From Enterobacter quasihormaechei (lineage in GTDB: Bacteria > Pseudomonadota > Gammaproteobacteria > Enterobacterales > Enterobacteriaceae), in assembly GCF_004331385.1 (NCBI RefSeq), contig NZ_SJON01000016.1, positions 1 to 64,000 on the forward strand: a DNA stretch of 64,000 nt. The letters are read 5' to 3'. The translations under genes and the position numbers were made by a program. Below are positions 8,999 to 18,462 of the stretch, piece by piece; position 1 is the first letter of the stretch; every line of letters starts with the position of its first letter. The notes beneath the pieces were generated by a model. It was not told the origin of the DNA, ran no database searches, and saw only the letters and a program-made list of their open reading frames with translations.

Positions 8999-10375
8999 AT
9001 GACTCAAGCACAACCTCAAAGAAGTACGTCAGACCTGGTGAAGGCCGCCGTATCTGGCTGGCTGGGCACCGCCCTGGAGTTTATGGATTTCCAGCTCTAC
9101 TCCCTTGGCGCCGCGCTGGTATTCCATGAAATCTTCTTCCCTGAACAGTCTGCGGCCATGGCGCTGATCCTGGCGATGGGGACCTACGGCGCTGGCTACA
9201 TCGCGCGTATCGTCGGGGCATTTATCTTCGGCAGGATGGGGGACAGAATTGGCCGTAAAAAGGTGCTGTTTATCACCATCACCATGATGGGGATCTGCAC
9301 CACCTTAATTGGCGTATTGCCAACCTCCGCGCAGATCGGGATTTTCGCACCGGTGCTGCTGGTGACGCTGCGTATTATTCAGGGGCTGGGCGCGGGGGCG
9401 GAAATCTCCGGCGCAGGGACCATGCTGGCGGAGTACGCGCCGAAGGGGAAACGCGGCATCATCTCCTCGCTGGTCGCCATGGGAACCAACTGCGGAACGC
9501 TGAGCGCCACGGCGATCTGGGCCGTCATGTTCTTTGCCCTCGATCGTGAAGAGCTTATTGCCTGGGGCTGGCGCGTGCCGTTCCTCGCCAGCGTCGTGGT
9601 GATGATCTTTGCCATCTGGCTGCGTATGAACCTTAAAGAGAGCCCGGTGTTTGAGAAGGTTAACGACGCCGAAACCGTTGCGCCGGCGGCGCAGGATACC
9701 TCATTAGGCGCGATGTTTAAGAGCAAATCGTTCTGGCTGGCAACGGGGCTGCGCTTTGGTCAGGCCGGGAACTCAGGTTTGATTCAGACGTTTCTTGCCG
9801 GGTATCTGGTGCAGACGCTGTTGTTTGATAAGGCGATCCCAACCGATGCGCTGATGATCAGTTCGATTCTCGGCTTCCTCACCATTCCGCTGCTGGGCTG
9901 GCTGTCCGATAAAGTGGGGCGCCGTCTGCCGTATATCCTCCTTAATATTTCAGCCATCATACTGGCTTACCCGATGCTGTCGATCATCGTCGATAAAAGT
10001 TACGCGCCGGGCGTGATCATGCTCTCTATCATCGTTATTCATAACTTCGCGGTGCTCGGGCTGTTTGCGCTGGAAAACATCACCATGGCAGAGATGTTTG
10101 GTTCGCGGAACCGCTTTACCCGCATGGCGATCTCGAAAGAGGCGGGTGGGCTGGTGGCCGTAGGCTTTGGTCCGGTGCTGGCGGGGATCTTCTGCAACAT
10201 GACCGGGTCCTGGTGGCCGATTGTGGCGATGCTGGTAGCGTACTCGCTGATTGGGCTGCTCTCCGCTTTGCTGATGCCGGAAGTGCGCGATCGCGATCTG
10301 AGTGAAGCGGAAGATGCGGCAGAAGCGTCTCATAAGGGGTCGGTAGCCTACGGCGCGCTCTCTTCCCGTCGCTAA
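8999..10375 (+). CDS. ydfJ: MFS transporter, metabolite:proton symporter family (YdfJ-like)
   Basis: Twelve-helix inner-membrane transporter of 458 residues. It has the MHS-type opening AAVSGWLGTALEFMDFQLY, the loop motif GRMGDRIGRKKVLF between helices 2 and 3, the duplicate SDKVGRRLPYILLN in the second half, and the GAGAEISGAGTMLAEYAPKGKRG segment typical of the metabolite:H+ symporters. It lies between rspB and ydfI; in E. coli ydfJ is also the neighbour of ydfI, so the symbol is assigned by family and position. A sugar acid handled by RspA/RspB/YdfI is the likely substrate, by inference. Confidence 0.85.
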   Translation: MTQAQPQRSTSDLVKAAVSGWLGTALEFMDFQLYSLGAALVFHEIFFPEQSAAMALILAMGTYGAGYIARIVGAFIFGRMGDRIGRKKVLFITITMMGICTTLIGVLPTSAQIGIFAPVLLVTLRIIQGLGAGAEISGAGTMLAEYAPKGKRGIISSLVAMGTNCGTLSATAIWAVMFFALDREELIAWGWRVPFLASVVVMIFAIWLRMNLKESPVFEKVNDAETVAPAAQDTSLGAMFKSKSFWLATGLRFGQAGNSGLIQTFLAGYLVQTLLFDKAIPTDALMISSILGFLTIPLLGWLSDKVGRRLPYILLNISAIILAYPMLSIIVDKSYAPGVIMLSIIVIHNFAVLGLFALENITMAEMFGSRNRFTRMAISKEAGGLVAVGFGPVLAGIFCNMTGSWWPIVAMLVAYSLIGLLSALLMPEVRDRDLSEAEDAAEASHKGSVAYGALSSRR

Positions 10376-10535
10376 TGGTTTACATCTTGTGCTACCTATC
10401 ACACAACTTATCTCTGATGTCACACCACATGGCGAAAAGTTAATGTAAATCAAGATCTGAAAACGACGTATCAGTATGGTTAATGGCAGCGTTTTTTGAC
10501 TCCGACTGCCATTCTAGTTGGTGTAGTCAGCAGGC

Positions 10536-10563
10536 GCTGCCGCTTTGTTAAGCAAGCGGCAGC
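10536..10563 (+). repeat. Ten-base hairpin in the ydfI leader
   Basis: Perfect arms GCTGCCGCTT and AAGCGGCAGC with an eight-base loop, ending 35 bases before the ydfI start. No T-run follows. It may end the transporter transcript or structure the ydfI leader. Confidence 0.5.
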
Positions 10564-10598
10564 GGATCACAGCTTTCATTAATTAACGAGTCTCAATC

Positions 10599-12062
10599 AT
10601 GGAAAACCGGTTATTACAGGCGAAGGCAACGCGTCCGCAGTACGATCGCAGCAGCCTTAAGGCACGCATTGTTCATTTAGGGTTTGGCGCGTTTCACCGC
10701 GCGCACCAGGCGGTGTACACCGACATACTCGCCGCAGAACAGGGCAGCGACTGGGGTTACTGCGAAGTTAACCTGATTGGCGGCGAACAGCAGATCGCCG
10801 ATCTGAAGGCACAGGATAACCTTTATACCGTGGCAGAAATGTCAGCCGATGCCTGGACGGCACGCGTGGTTGGCGTTGTTAAAACCGCGCTCCATGCGCA
10901 GGTGGACGGGCTGGAAACCGTGCTGGCGGCCCTGTGCGAGCCGCAGGTTGCCATTGTGTCGCTCACCATCACCGAGAAAGGGTATTGTCACTCACCGGCA
11001 ACCGGAGAACTGATGCTCGATCATCCGTTAATCGTTGCAGACCTGCAAAACCCGCATCAGCCAAAATCTGCACCGGGCGTGGTGGTGGAAGCTCTGGCGC
11101 GTCGCAAGGCGGCGGGGCTACCGGCATTCAGCGTGATGTCCTGCGATAACATGCCGGAGAACGGCCACGTGATGCGCAATGTGACCTGTGCCTACGCGCG
11201 CGCTGTTGATGGCGAACTGGCAGACTGGATCGAAGCGAACGTCACTTTCCCGTCAACCATGGTGGATCGTATTGTACCCGCCGTCACGGCCGACACGCTG
11301 GATAAAATCGAGCAGCTGACTGGCGTACGCGATCCGGCAGGCGTGGCCTGCGAGCCGTTCCGCCAGTGGGTGATTGAAGACAATTTCGTTGCAGGCCGTC
11401 CTGAGTGGGAAAAGGCCGGTGCGGAACTGGTTTCTGATGTCATTCCGTTTGAAGAGATGAAGCTGAGAATGCTTAACGGCAGCCACTCGTTCCTGGCCTA
11501 TCTTGGCTACCTGGCCGGTTATCAGCACATTAATGACTGCATGGAAGATGAACATTACCGTATCGCCGCGCATGCGCTGATGCTGAAAGAGCAGGCGCCG
11601 ACGCTGAAAGTGAAAGGCGTGGATTTAGGTCGTTATGCCGACCAGCTGATCGCGCGCTACAGCAATCCGGCACTGCGCCACCGCACCTGGCAAATCGCCA
11701 TGGACGGCAGCCAGAAATTGCCGCAGCGCATGCTCGATTCCGTGCGCTGGCACCTTGTCCACCAGAAGCCTTTCCCGCTGCTGGCCCTGGGCGTGGCGGG
11801 CTGGATGCGTTATGTCGGCGGTGTGGATGAGCAGGGTAACGCGATTGAGGTGAGCGATCCGCAGCTGGCGGTGATTCAGGCGGCAGTAAACGGTAGCCCT
11901 GAAGGGGAAAGCCGCGTTAATGCGCTGTTGGGCATTGAGTCTATTTTCGGTAACGAGCTGCCGAAGGACGCGGTGTTTGTGGCGGCGGTCATGCAGGCCT
12001 ATCAGATGTTGCTGCAAAAAGGCGCGAAGGCCACGGTTGCGGAGTACGCCGCTCAGCTTTAA
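10599..12062 (+). CDS. ydfI: UxuB/mannitol dehydrogenase family oxidoreductase YdfI
   Basis: NAD-dependent polyol/hexuronate oxidoreductase, related to fructuronate reductase (UxuB) and mannitol dehydrogenase. The 487-residue product carries the family's N-terminal motif [17 protein letters not shown], the SLTITEKGY strand, the [20 protein letters not shown] helix containing the catalytic Lys-x4-Asn-x2-His pattern, and a helical C-terminal domain. Length agrees with E. coli YdfI. With RspA and RspB it suggests interconversion of fructuronate, mannonate or similar acids; the actual substrate is unproven. Confidence 0.92.
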   Translation: MENRLLQAKATRPQYDRSSLKARIVHLGFGAFHRAHQAVYTDILAAEQGSDWGYCEVNLIGGEQQIADLKAQDNLYTVAEMSADAWTARVVGVVKTALHAQVDGLETVLAALCEPQVAIVSLTITEKGYCHSPATGELMLDHPLIVADLQNPHQPKSAPGVVVEALARRKAAGLPAFSVMSCDNMPENGHVMRNVTCAYARAVDGELADWIEANVTFPSTMVDRIVPAVTADTLDKIEQLTGVRDPAGVACEPFRQWVIEDNFVAGRPEWEKAGAELVSDVIPFEEMKLRMLNGSHSFLAYLGYLAGYQHINDCMEDEHYRIAAHALMLKEQAPTLKVKGVDLGRYADQLIARYSNPALRHRTWQIAMDGSQKLPQRMLDSVRWHLVHQKPFPLLALGVAGWMRYVGGVDEQGNAIEVSDPQLAVIQAAVNGSPEGESRVNALLGIESIFGNELPKDAVFVAAVMQAYQMLLQKGAKATVAEYAAQL

Positions 12063-12068
12063 CGCTAT

Positions 12069-12096
12069 GACATGCCGCCGTTCGCGGCGGCATGTC
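12069..12096. terminator. TTCG-capped hairpin between ydfI and ydfZ
   Basis: Perfect 12-base stem GACATGCCGCCG / CGGCGGCATGTC closed by a TTCG loop, lying between convergent ydfI and ydfZ. No T-run on either side; probably a transcript-end structure for both genes. Confidence 0.65.
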
Positions 12097-12106
12097 GGGG
12101 CACGGC

Positions 12107-12310
12107 TTAGTGCATCCCCAGGCGAATCAGCTCAATCGGTTCGAACTTACCTTCGCATCCGTCCACTTCAACCGTTTTATTACGACGCACCTGCTCGGCA
12201 TTAAGGCCGTCGCTGTGGATCGCTTTAATCACGCCGAACTGGCCTGTGCCGCTAATCATGACGCGGCTGCCGGTGGTGATTGCATTTCGGTTACGGTCGT
12301 ATGTCATCAT
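12107..12310 (-). CDS. ydfZ: Small protein YdfZ (putative selenium-binding)
   Basis: A 67-residue protein matching E. coli YdfZ ([20 protein letters not shown] at the start, [11 protein letters not shown] at the end). E. coli YdfZ has been reported to bind selenium and to be induced without oxygen. It has a single cysteine (VDGCEGK), which would be the plausible selenium site. The first ATG (12310) is kept because an AGGAG site lies eight bases upstream; E. coli starts one codon later. No signal peptide or membrane segment. Confidence 0.9.
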   Translation of the reverse strand: MMTYDRNRNAITTGSRVMISGTGQFGVIKAIHSDGLNAEQVRRNKTVEVDGCEGKFEPIELIRLGMH

Positions 12311-12410
12311 GGTATTTTCTCCTCTCTCACTTATCCGTTACGGCGCTAATTCAACGACTGCCGTTCACGGGGCACTATTAATACGCCTCTCTTAAACGAA
12401 ATTATTTGCT

Positions 12411-12426
12411 TTTGATCAAGCTCACA
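12411..12426. promoter_or_regulatory. CRP-like site between ydfZ and the usp gene
   Basis: TTTGA-TCAAGC-TCACA matches the CRP pattern TGTGA-N6-TCACA with one mismatch, in the divergent 287-base gap between ydfZ and the universal stress protein gene. The TTGATC part also resembles an FNR half-site, and E. coli ydfZ is FNR-controlled. No other gene-like feature was seen in this gap. Confidence 0.4.
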
Positions 12427-12597
12427 CTTTTTTCTTATTTCATGATGGCGTTGACGGTTCAGGACACCGCTTTACAAAGCGGACAGTTATTTTCCTTAAT
12501 TGATAATTTCAGGATGCAAGTGTTTAGGCTTTGTTTATCTCCGCAATGCCATTCTGGAAGCAGAAAATAACCCTTCACTGGAAAAGGAGTCAGGCTT

Positions 12598-13029
12598 ATG
12601 TATAAGAAAATTTTGATGCCTGTTGACGTGTTTGAAATGGACTTGAGCGACAAAGCGGTACGCCATGCGGCCAACCTCGCGAAGGCGGAAGGCGCGACCA
12701 TCACCCTGGTCAACATTCTCCCTAACAGCAGCCGTTCGTTACTGCGGGGGTTCAATGCCGATATTAAGAAATTCGAAGAGTATATGACCGCCGAGTCTGA
12801 TAAGAAGATGAAAGCACTGAAACGGCTCTTTGATATGTCCTCGGACAATATTGACTGTGAAGTACGCTTCGGCAACGTACGGGATGAAATCATCAAGCTC
12901 AGCAAAGAGGGGAAATATGATGTCATCGTTATCGGATCGAAAAATCCGAGTATCACAACGCATCTGCTGGGTTCGAATGCTGAAACTATCCTGCGCTACG
13001 CCACTATTCCGGTATTAGTGGTTCGCTAA
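12598..13029 (+). CDS. Universal stress protein, UspG-like
   Basis: Single-domain universal stress protein of 143 residues. It opens MYKKILMPVDVFEMDLSDKA, like E. coli UspG, and carries the ATP-site features GNVRDEI and GSKNPSITTHLLGSNAETILRYA (the G-x2-G-x9-G-S/T type loop) before the VPVLVVR-type C terminus. A good AAGGAG site precedes the ATG. E. coli has no usp gene at this position, so this is either a second UspG-type protein or a relocated gene. Role: nucleotide-binding stress and adhesion functions in the cytoplasm. Confidence 0.88.
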   Translation: MYKKILMPVDVFEMDLSDKAVRHAANLAKAEGATITLVNILPNSSRSLLRGFNADIKKFEEYMTAESDKKMKALKRLFDMSSDNIDCEVRFGNVRDEIIKLSKEGKYDVIVIGSKNPSITTHLLGSNAETILRYATIPVLVVR

Positions 13030-13032
13030 TCG

Positions 13033-13065
13033 CTTCGCCGCAACCGAAAGGGGCGGCGAGGTTTT
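13033..13065. terminator. Terminator between the usp gene and rspR
   Basis: Stem formed by CGCCGC and GCGGCG (part of CTTCGCCGC / GCGGCGAG), followed by GTTTTATT, directly after the usp stop. rspR ends within the T-run from the other side. Confidence 0.55.
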
Positions 13066-13750
13066 ATTCTTCGCTAAACCACTCGCTGTTTTCCTGACGA
13101 ATTAACTGAACCGACTCGCTAATTTCCTGGAGGTGAAGCGTCATTGCTTTATCTACGGCTTCCACGTCGCGTTTTTCCAGCGCGCTGAAAATATCGTGAT
13201 GCTGGCGCAGCAGCATTTCTGGCGGAGACACGTGGTCGAGGCTCATATAGCGCACGCGGTCGATGGTGGCCTTGATGTTTTCGACGGTATCCCACGCGAG
13301 CTGGCACTCGGCGATCTGCGCCAGTTTCTGGTGAAACTCATCGTCCAGCTGGAAAAAGTCGTTTAACTGTTTGCGATCGATGGCAATGCGTTGCTGATGC
13401 AGGTTTTGCTCCAGCTGGTAACACTGGTTGTCGTTGATGAGCGACGCGGCGCGACGCACAACGGCACACTCGATGGCCTGGCGAACAAAACAGCCGTTAC
13501 GCACCTGCGAAAGCGAAATTTTATTCACGTAGCTGCCGCGCTGAGGGCGGATCTGAATAAGGCCGTTTTCTGCAAGCTTAATAAACGCCTCGCGCACGGG
13601 CTGACGGGAAACGTCAAAACGTACCGAAACCTCTTTTTCTGAGAGCGGCGTTCCCGGCGGGATCAGGCAGCGAACGATATCACGGCGTAAGATGCGATAA
13701 ATTTGCTGATTAACGGGCTGGGTAGGATTAAGTTGCGATTCAGCGGCCAT
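13064..13750 (-). CDS. rspR: GntR-family transcriptional regulator RspR (YdfH)
   Basis: FadR-subfamily regulator of 228 residues that represses rspA in E. coli. The N-terminal winged helix spans about residues 15-85 ([40 protein letters not shown]), followed by an FCD effector-binding domain with the metal-ligand histidines ([29 protein letters not shown]). Its own upstream region carries a near copy of the TATGGTAGTA word, suggesting autoregulation. Confidence 0.93.
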   Translation of the reverse strand: MAAESQLNPTQPVNQQIYRILRRDIVRCLIPPGTPLSEKEVSVRFDVSRQPVREAFIKLAENGLIQIRPQRGSYVNKISLSQVRNGCFVRQAIECAVVRRAASLINDNQCYQLEQNLHQQRIAIDRKQLNDFFQLDDEFHQKLAQIAECQLAWDTVENIKATIDRVRYMSLDHVSPPEMLLRQHHDIFSALEKRDVEAVDKAMTLHLQEISESVQLIRQENSEWFSEE

Positions 13751-13783
13751 GGGTTGTGATTTCTAAGAGAGTTAACCTGAACA

Positions 13784-13793
13784 TACTACCATT
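13784..13793 (-). promoter_or_regulatory. TATGGTAGTA-like word upstream of rspR
   Basis: Minus-strand AATGGTAGTA, one mismatch from the words before rspA and ydfG, 34 bases before the rspR start. Reads as an autoregulatory RspR operator. Confidence 0.5.
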
Positions 13794-13840
13794 CTTTTAC
13801 CCGTCATCACATACCCGGCCCGCAGGCCGGGAAGGGTGAA

Positions 13841-14587
13841 TTACCCGCGATGCACGCTGAGTCCGGCATAGGTCTGGCTGACGGGCATCATCTCAACAGT
13901 ATTGATGTTGACATGCTTCGGCAGCGTCGCGACCCACCAGACGGTTTCGGTGATATCTTCCGGCGTCAGCGCATTTGCATTTTCATAGGTTTTATCCGCT
14001 TTCGCGTCGTCACCCTTGAAGCGCACGTTGGAGAATTCCGTTCCGCCTACCAGGCCCGGCTCAACGTCGGTTACGCGGATGGCGGTACCGTGCAGGTCGG
14101 TGCGCAGGTTCAGGCTGAACTGGCGTACAAAGGCCTTGGTTGCGCCATAGACGTTGCCGCCCGCGTAAGGCCAGCTGCCTGCGGTGGAACCGATATTAAT
14201 GATATGACCACGATTACGTTCAACCATGCCCGGCAGCACGGCGCGGGTCATGTACACCAGGCCTTTGTTGTTGGTGTCGATCATGTTTTCCCAGTCTTCC
14301 ACGCTGGCTTTGTGGGCAGGCTCCATGCCCAGCGCCAGGCCGGCGTTATTGACCAGCACGTCGATGTCACGCCATTCGGCAGGCAGGTTTGCAATCATCT
14401 CTTCAATGGCGGCACGGTTGCGCACGTCCAGCTGCGCGGTCAGGATGCTGTCGCCCAGATCGTCTTTCAGCTCCTGCAAACGCTCCTGACGACGACCCGT
14501 TGCAATCACCTTGTGTCCGTTGGCGACGAAGCGACGCGTGATGCTTTCACCAAAACCTGCCGTCGCCCCGGTAACTAAAATAATCAT
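13841..14587 (-). CDS. ydfG: NADP-dependent 3-hydroxy acid dehydrogenase YdfG
   Basis: Short-chain dehydrogenase that in E. coli reduces malonic semialdehyde to 3-hydroxypropionate and oxidises L-allo-threonine and serine. The ATG at 14587 gives 248 residues and the E. coli start MIxLVTGATAGFG; the ATG at 14602 would add five residues. Motifs: TGATAGFG cofactor loop at the N terminus, NNAG near residue 80, the catalytic Ser in INIGSTAGSW and the YGATKAF Tyr-x3-Lys. A perfect TATGGTAGTA word upstream suggests control by RspR. Confidence 0.94.
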   Translation of the reverse strand: MIILVTGATAGFGESITRRFVANGHKVIATGRRQERLQELKDDLGDSILTAQLDVRNRAAIEEMIANLPAEWRDIDVLVNNAGLALGMEPAHKASVEDWENMIDTNNKGLVYMTRAVLPGMVERNRGHIINIGSTAGSWPYAGGNVYGATKAFVRQFSLNLRTDLHGTAIRVTDVEPGLVGGTEFSNVRFKGDDAKADKTYENANALTPEDITETVWWVATLPKHVNINTVEMMPVSQTYAGLSVHRG

Positions 14588-14616
14588 CTCACTGTTCCTC
14601 AACGCTTTTTGTGTTG

Positions 14617-14626
14617 TACTACCATA
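14617..14626 (-). promoter_or_regulatory. TATGGTAGTA word upstream of ydfG
   Basis: Exact minus-strand copy of the word found before rspA, about 30 bases upstream of the ydfG start codon, in promoter position. Confidence 0.55.
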
Positions 14627-14730
14627 GCACGCTCTCGGGCGGGTCGTTAAGGCAACATTTGTATGACGGCATTGCAGGCCGGAGCAGGCTGGCCTACTCT
14701 GGTGAGAAATACCGTGCTCAGGAGTAAACG

Positions 14731-16764
14731 ATGTCGGTCAACAACCCTTTCTTTGACGTGAGCCTGCTGCCTTATCAGGCCCCGCGTTTTGATGTGATAG
14801 AAGACAGCCACTATCGCCCGGCGTTTGATGAAGCAATGCGCCTCAAGCGTGCTGACATTGACGTGATTATCGCGCAGCGCGCCGCGCCGGATTTCGATAA
14901 CACCGTGCTGGCGCTGGAAAAGAGCGGGGCCATGTTGTCGCGCGTCAGCAGCGTGTTCTTCGCTATGACGTCCGCACACACCAACGATGATCTCCAGGCG
15001 CTGGACGAGCAGTTCTCCACCGAACTGGCCGGGCTGGCGAACGATATCTGGCTAAACGATACGCTTTTCGCCCGCGTGGAAGCCGTCTGGCAGGATCGCG
15101 ACACGCTGGATGCGGAATCCCGTCGGCTGACAGAGGAGACCTATCAGCACTTTGTTCTGGCGGGCGCGCGACTGAACGCCGATGAAAAAGCCGAGCTGAA
15201 AGCCCTGAATACCGAAGCCGCCACCCTGACCAGCCAGTTCAACCAGCGCCTGCTGGCTGCAAACAAGGCGGGCGGGCTGGTGGTGGACGATGCTCAACAC
15301 CTTGACGGGCTCAGCGCGGAGGAGAGAGACTCCGCCGCTCACGCTGCCGCAGAAAAAGGGCTGACGGATCGCTGGCTGATCCCGCTTTTGAATACCACGC
15401 AACAGCCCGCGCTGGCAGCACTCACGCAGCGCGAGACGCGGAAAAAGCTGTTTAATGCGGGCTGGGAACGCACTCAGAAAGGCGACGAAAACGATACGCG
15501 CAACCTGATCCGTCGGCTTACCGCGTTACGGGCAAGGCAGGCGCAGCTGCTCGGGTTTGAAAACTATGCCAGCTGGAGCATTGCCGACCAGATGGCGAAA
15601 ACGCCGGATGCCGCGCTCGAATTCATGCGCGGGATAGTTCCTGCGGCGCGCAACAGGGCCGCGCTGGAGCAGGCAGATATTCAGAAGGTCATTGACGACG
15701 AGCAGGGCGGTTTTTCGGTGCAGGCCTGGGACTGGGCGTTTTATGCCGAACGCGTGCGCTCAGCGAAATATGCGCTGGACGAATCGCAGATTAAACCCTA
15801 TTTCGCGCTTAATACCGTGCTGGAGGATGGCGTATTCTGGACCGCCACGCAGCTGTTCGGCATTCGCTTTGTCGAGCGTTTCGATATCCCGGTCTATCAC
15901 CCGGACGTGCGCGTGTGGGAGATTTTCGATCATACGGGTGAAGGCATGGCGCTGTTCTACGGCGACTTCTTCGCGCGTGATTCCAAAGCCGGCGGCGCGT
16001 GGATGGGAAATTTCGTTGAGCAATCTTACGAGTTTGCCGCGCGTCCGGTGATTTACAACGTCTGCAACTATCAAAAACCGGCTAACGGGCAGACCGCGCT
16101 GATCTCCTGGGACGATGTGATTACCCTGTTCCACGAGTTTGGCCACACGCTGCATGGCCTGTTTGCCAGCCAGCGCTATGCCACGCTTTCTGGCACCAAC
16201 ACGCCGCGTGATTTTGTTGAATTCCCGTCGCAAATCAATGAACACTGGGCCAGCCATCCGCAGGTGTTTGCACACTTTGCCCGTCACTACCAAACCGGCG
16301 AGCCGATGCCGGATGCGCTGCGGGAAAAAATGCTCAACGCGACCCAGTTTAACAAGGGTTATGACATGACGGAGCTGCTGAGCGCCGCGCTGCTGGATAT
16401 AAACTGGCACGGCATTCAGGTGCCGGTTGAGGACGTGGAAGCCTTTGAAGCCGCCGCGTTGAAAAAAGAGGGGCTGGATCTTCCTGCCGTACCGCCGCGC
16501 TATCGCAGCAGCTATTTCGCCCATATCTTCGGCGGCGGCTACGCGGCGGGGTATTACGCCTACCTGTGGACGCAGATGCTGGCGGACGATGGCTACCAGT
16601 GGTTTGTCGAGCAGGGCGGTTTGACGCGCGAAAACGGACAGACATTCCGCGAGGCGATTTTGTCGCGCGGAAATAGTACTGATTTAGCTGAACTTTACCG
16701 GAACTGGCGTGGGCACGATCCGAAGATTGAACCGATGCTGGAGAACCGTGGATTGAGTGCTTAA
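14731..16764 (+). CDS. dcp: Peptidyl-dipeptidase Dcp
   Basis: Zinc peptidase of family M3 that removes C-terminal dipeptides from peptides. The 677-residue product has the zinc motif HEFGHTLHG at about residue 468, followed by the third-ligand glutamate region FVEFPSQINEHW, and the C-terminal HIFGGGYAAGYYAYLW segment that shapes the substrate tunnel. Length is close to E. coli Dcp (about 681). No signal peptide is seen. Divergent from ydfG, as in E. coli; it marks the left edge of the accessory stretch. Confidence 0.96.
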   Translation: MSVNNPFFDVSLLPYQAPRFDVIEDSHYRPAFDEAMRLKRADIDVIIAQRAAPDFDNTVLALEKSGAMLSRVSSVFFAMTSAHTNDDLQALDEQFSTELAGLANDIWLNDTLFARVEAVWQDRDTLDAESRRLTEETYQHFVLAGARLNADEKAELKALNTEAATLTSQFNQRLLAANKAGGLVVDDAQHLDGLSAEERDSAAHAAAEKGLTDRWLIPLLNTTQQPALAALTQRETRKKLFNAGWERTQKGDENDTRNLIRRLTALRARQAQLLGFENYASWSIADQMAKTPDAALEFMRGIVPAARNRAALEQADIQKVIDDEQGGFSVQAWDWAFYAERVRSAKYALDESQIKPYFALNTVLEDGVFWTATQLFGIRFVERFDIPVYHPDVRVWEIFDHTGEGMALFYGDFFARDSKAGGAWMGNFVEQSYEFAARPVIYNVCNYQKPANGQTALISWDDVITLFHEFGHTLHGLFASQRYATLSGTNTPRDFVEFPSQINEHWASHPQVFAHFARHYQTGEPMPDALREKMLNATQFNKGYDMTELLSAALLDINWHGIQVPVEDVEAFEAAALKKEGLDLPAVPPRYRSSYFAHIFGGGYAAGYYAYLWTQMLADDGYQWFVEQGGLTRENGQTFREAILSRGNSTDLAELYRNWRGHDPKIEPMLENRGLSA

Positions 16765-16903
16765 GGGCTTTTTAGGGTGGAAACAGAACCGGGCGGCCTT
16801 AGCTGGAATGCCGCGAAATCACATTAATGCTCGTTATGCATGTTTTGTCGTTGAGTTAATTCCTGATAGGATTGTTCCGAATATTTACTGATGGAATAGG
16901 GAC

Positions 16904-17707
16904 ATGAAAAAAATTATTGGCGTTTTATTACTCTCTTGCCTACTTGCTGGGTGCGATAAACCCAAAATTGATTCATCAACTGATGACGCAATGAAATCAT
17001 CAATAGCAAAAGTCAGAGAGTCACTTCCGGAGAATAAACGGGAGGAATTTGATAGTGCCTTAAAAGTTGTCGCTTTTAGTAACATCAATATGGCTGACCT
17101 AATGCATGCATCTTCAGAGAGTGACAAAGAAGACTTAAGTAAGAAGATGCGCGAACCTTTGTCTGGCAAAACAGCTGAGGAAATCATCTCTTATGCTCAG
17201 CAAGTAACTGCCGAGCGAGAACTCAAGCAGAAAGAGCAGGCGCTTCAGGAAATCAAAGAGCTGGAACAGAAAAAAGCTGACTCCGGAAAGGCCAAAGAAG
17301 AGCTAAAAAAAGTGCAGGTTTTATCATCTCGATTTACCCTGGAGCCTGAGGAGTACGGCAAACCACAGCCTGTAATTAAACTTGTTGTGAAAAACAATAC
17401 TGATAAAGCGATTTCCCGGGTGTTCTTCCATGGGGTTATAGCCAGTGATGGACGCTCAGTCCCGTGGCTGGAAAAAGATTTCAACTACGAAATTGCTGGT
17501 GGGCTGGAACCGAATGAAGAAGCCACCTGGGCTTTGGCTCCGAATAAGTTCTCTGAATGGGGCCAGGTTGATGCTCCAGCTGACGCCGTCTTCACAGTTA
17601 CGGTAACGAGAGTGAATGGTGCAGATAAAGAGGCGCTGTTTGATGCATCTGGTTTTACAGAGCAAGATAACAGCAGGCTTGAAGATTTAAAGAAAAAATA
17701 CCTTTGA
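16904..17707 (+). CDS. Coiled-coil lipoprotein, DUF6694-like
   Basis: Predicted lipoprotein of 267 residues and unknown function. Signal peptide MKKIIGVLLLSCLLAGC with the lipobox at Cys17, then a helical region with long Lys/Glu/Gln-rich stretches (about residues 100-140, including ELKQKEQALQEIKELEQKK) likely to be coiled coil, then a beta-rich domain (VLSSRFTLEPEEYGKPQPVIKLVVKN). It resembles the DUF6694 lipoproteins. The gene is more AT-rich than dcp, has its own terminator, and is absent from this position in E. coli. Confidence 0.75.
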   Translation: MKKIIGVLLLSCLLAGCDKPKIDSSTDDAMKSSIAKVRESLPENKREEFDSALKVVAFSNINMADLMHASSESDKEDLSKKMREPLSGKTAEEIISYAQQVTAERELKQKEQALQEIKELEQKKADSGKAKEELKKVQVLSSRFTLEPEEYGKPQPVIKLVVKNNTDKAISRVFFHGVIASDGRSVPWLEKDFNYEIAGGLEPNEEATWALAPNKFSEWGQVDAPADAVFTVTVTRVNGADKEALFDASGFTEQDNSRLEDLKKKYL

Positions 17708-17723
17708 GCTGTCACCACTACTT

Positions 17724-17746
17724 AACCCGCTTTGGCGGGTTTTTTT
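17724..17746 (+). terminator. Rho-independent terminator after the lipoprotein gene
   Basis: Seven-base stem AACCCGC / GCGGGTT, loop TTTG, followed by a run of T. Textbook intrinsic terminator 17 bases after the stop codon. Confidence 0.9.
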
Positions 17747-17896
17747 ATGCCTGGAGAAAGGCCTGACTGGTCAGAAAGGGCGCCAGTCAACACAATGAAG
17801 CGATATTAATAAACACCTGCCCTGCGTTTATTGTACGTCGATGACAGGGAAACCTGGCCATATGCCATAGCGGGTTTCCCTGTTGCTAAACGCTGG

Positions 17897-18136
17897 TTAC
17901 TCTTGCGTCAGCCACATGTCCGACTCTTCAAACATCTCCTCAAGCATACGGTTCAGCTTTTCCCGGTCGCTTTTGCTGGCATCGCTATTCAGGCCGTTCG
18001 CCTGCATCGGCTTAACCGTCACGCTGGCATCAGGAAAAATCCGGTGCACACGTTTTGTCAGTTCAGCCAGAATTATCTCCCTGGCTCCCTCCAGCCCCTG
18101 TACGTTTCGCTTGTCATAAACCAGTTCAACAAACAT
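17897..18136 (-). CDS. DinI-like SOS-response protein
   Basis: Small protein related to DinI, which binds RecA filaments and tunes LexA and UmuD cleavage. The ATG at 18136 gives 79 residues (MFVELVYDKRNVQGLEGA, then SVTVKPMQANGLNSDASKSDREKLNRMLEEMFEESDMWL), the usual size with the acidic C-terminal helix. An in-frame ATG at 18211 would start across the LexA box and is rejected. A LexA box lies 54 bases upstream, so it is DNA-damage inducible. It is divergent from umuDC, forming a small SOS module. Confidence 0.88.
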   Translation of the reverse strand: MFVELVYDKRNVQGLEGAREIILAELTKRVHRIFPDASVTVKPMQANGLNSDASKSDREKLNRMLEEMFEESDMWLTQE

Positions 18137-18189
18137 TATTTTTTCCCTATGAATATTAATTGTGCGATTCTGCCTGCACGTAAAAATAC

Positions 18190-18209
18190 TACTGTATATG
18201 GGTACAGTC
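18190..18209 (-). promoter_or_regulatory. LexA (SOS) box for the dinI-like gene
   Basis: TACTGTATATGGGTACAGTC has a perfect CTGT-N8-ACAG core and differs little from the LexA consensus. It belongs to the 326-base gap between the dinI-like gene and umuD, which otherwise holds only AT-rich promoter sequence and the second LexA box. Confidence 0.9.
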
Positions 18210-18427
18210 AAACAGCATTCTGGCTAAAGAAATGCCATGCCGCTCTTCATTTTGTCTGAGTTGATGACAATCTATTCATTTAGCGTTTAAAACGAGCAGT
18301 CGAAGCGTTTAATCGTAAAATTTACAAAAACTATAATTTGAAGCCAGAGAGAAACTTACAAACGAAACGGTGAAGGTTTAAACAGTCGCTACGGTTCAGC
18401 TGGCTTGCGTGCGCTTCAAAACAAAAC

Positions 18428-18447
18428 TACTGTATATAAAAACAGTA
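18428..18447 (+). promoter_or_regulatory. LexA (SOS) box for umuDC
   Basis: TACTGTATATAAAAACAGTA is almost identical to the LexA consensus, with a perfect CTGT-N8-ACAG core, centred about 25 bases before the umuD start codon. Tight SOS control is expected. Confidence 0.95.
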
Positions 18448-18462
18448 GTAGAGGTATGCGTA

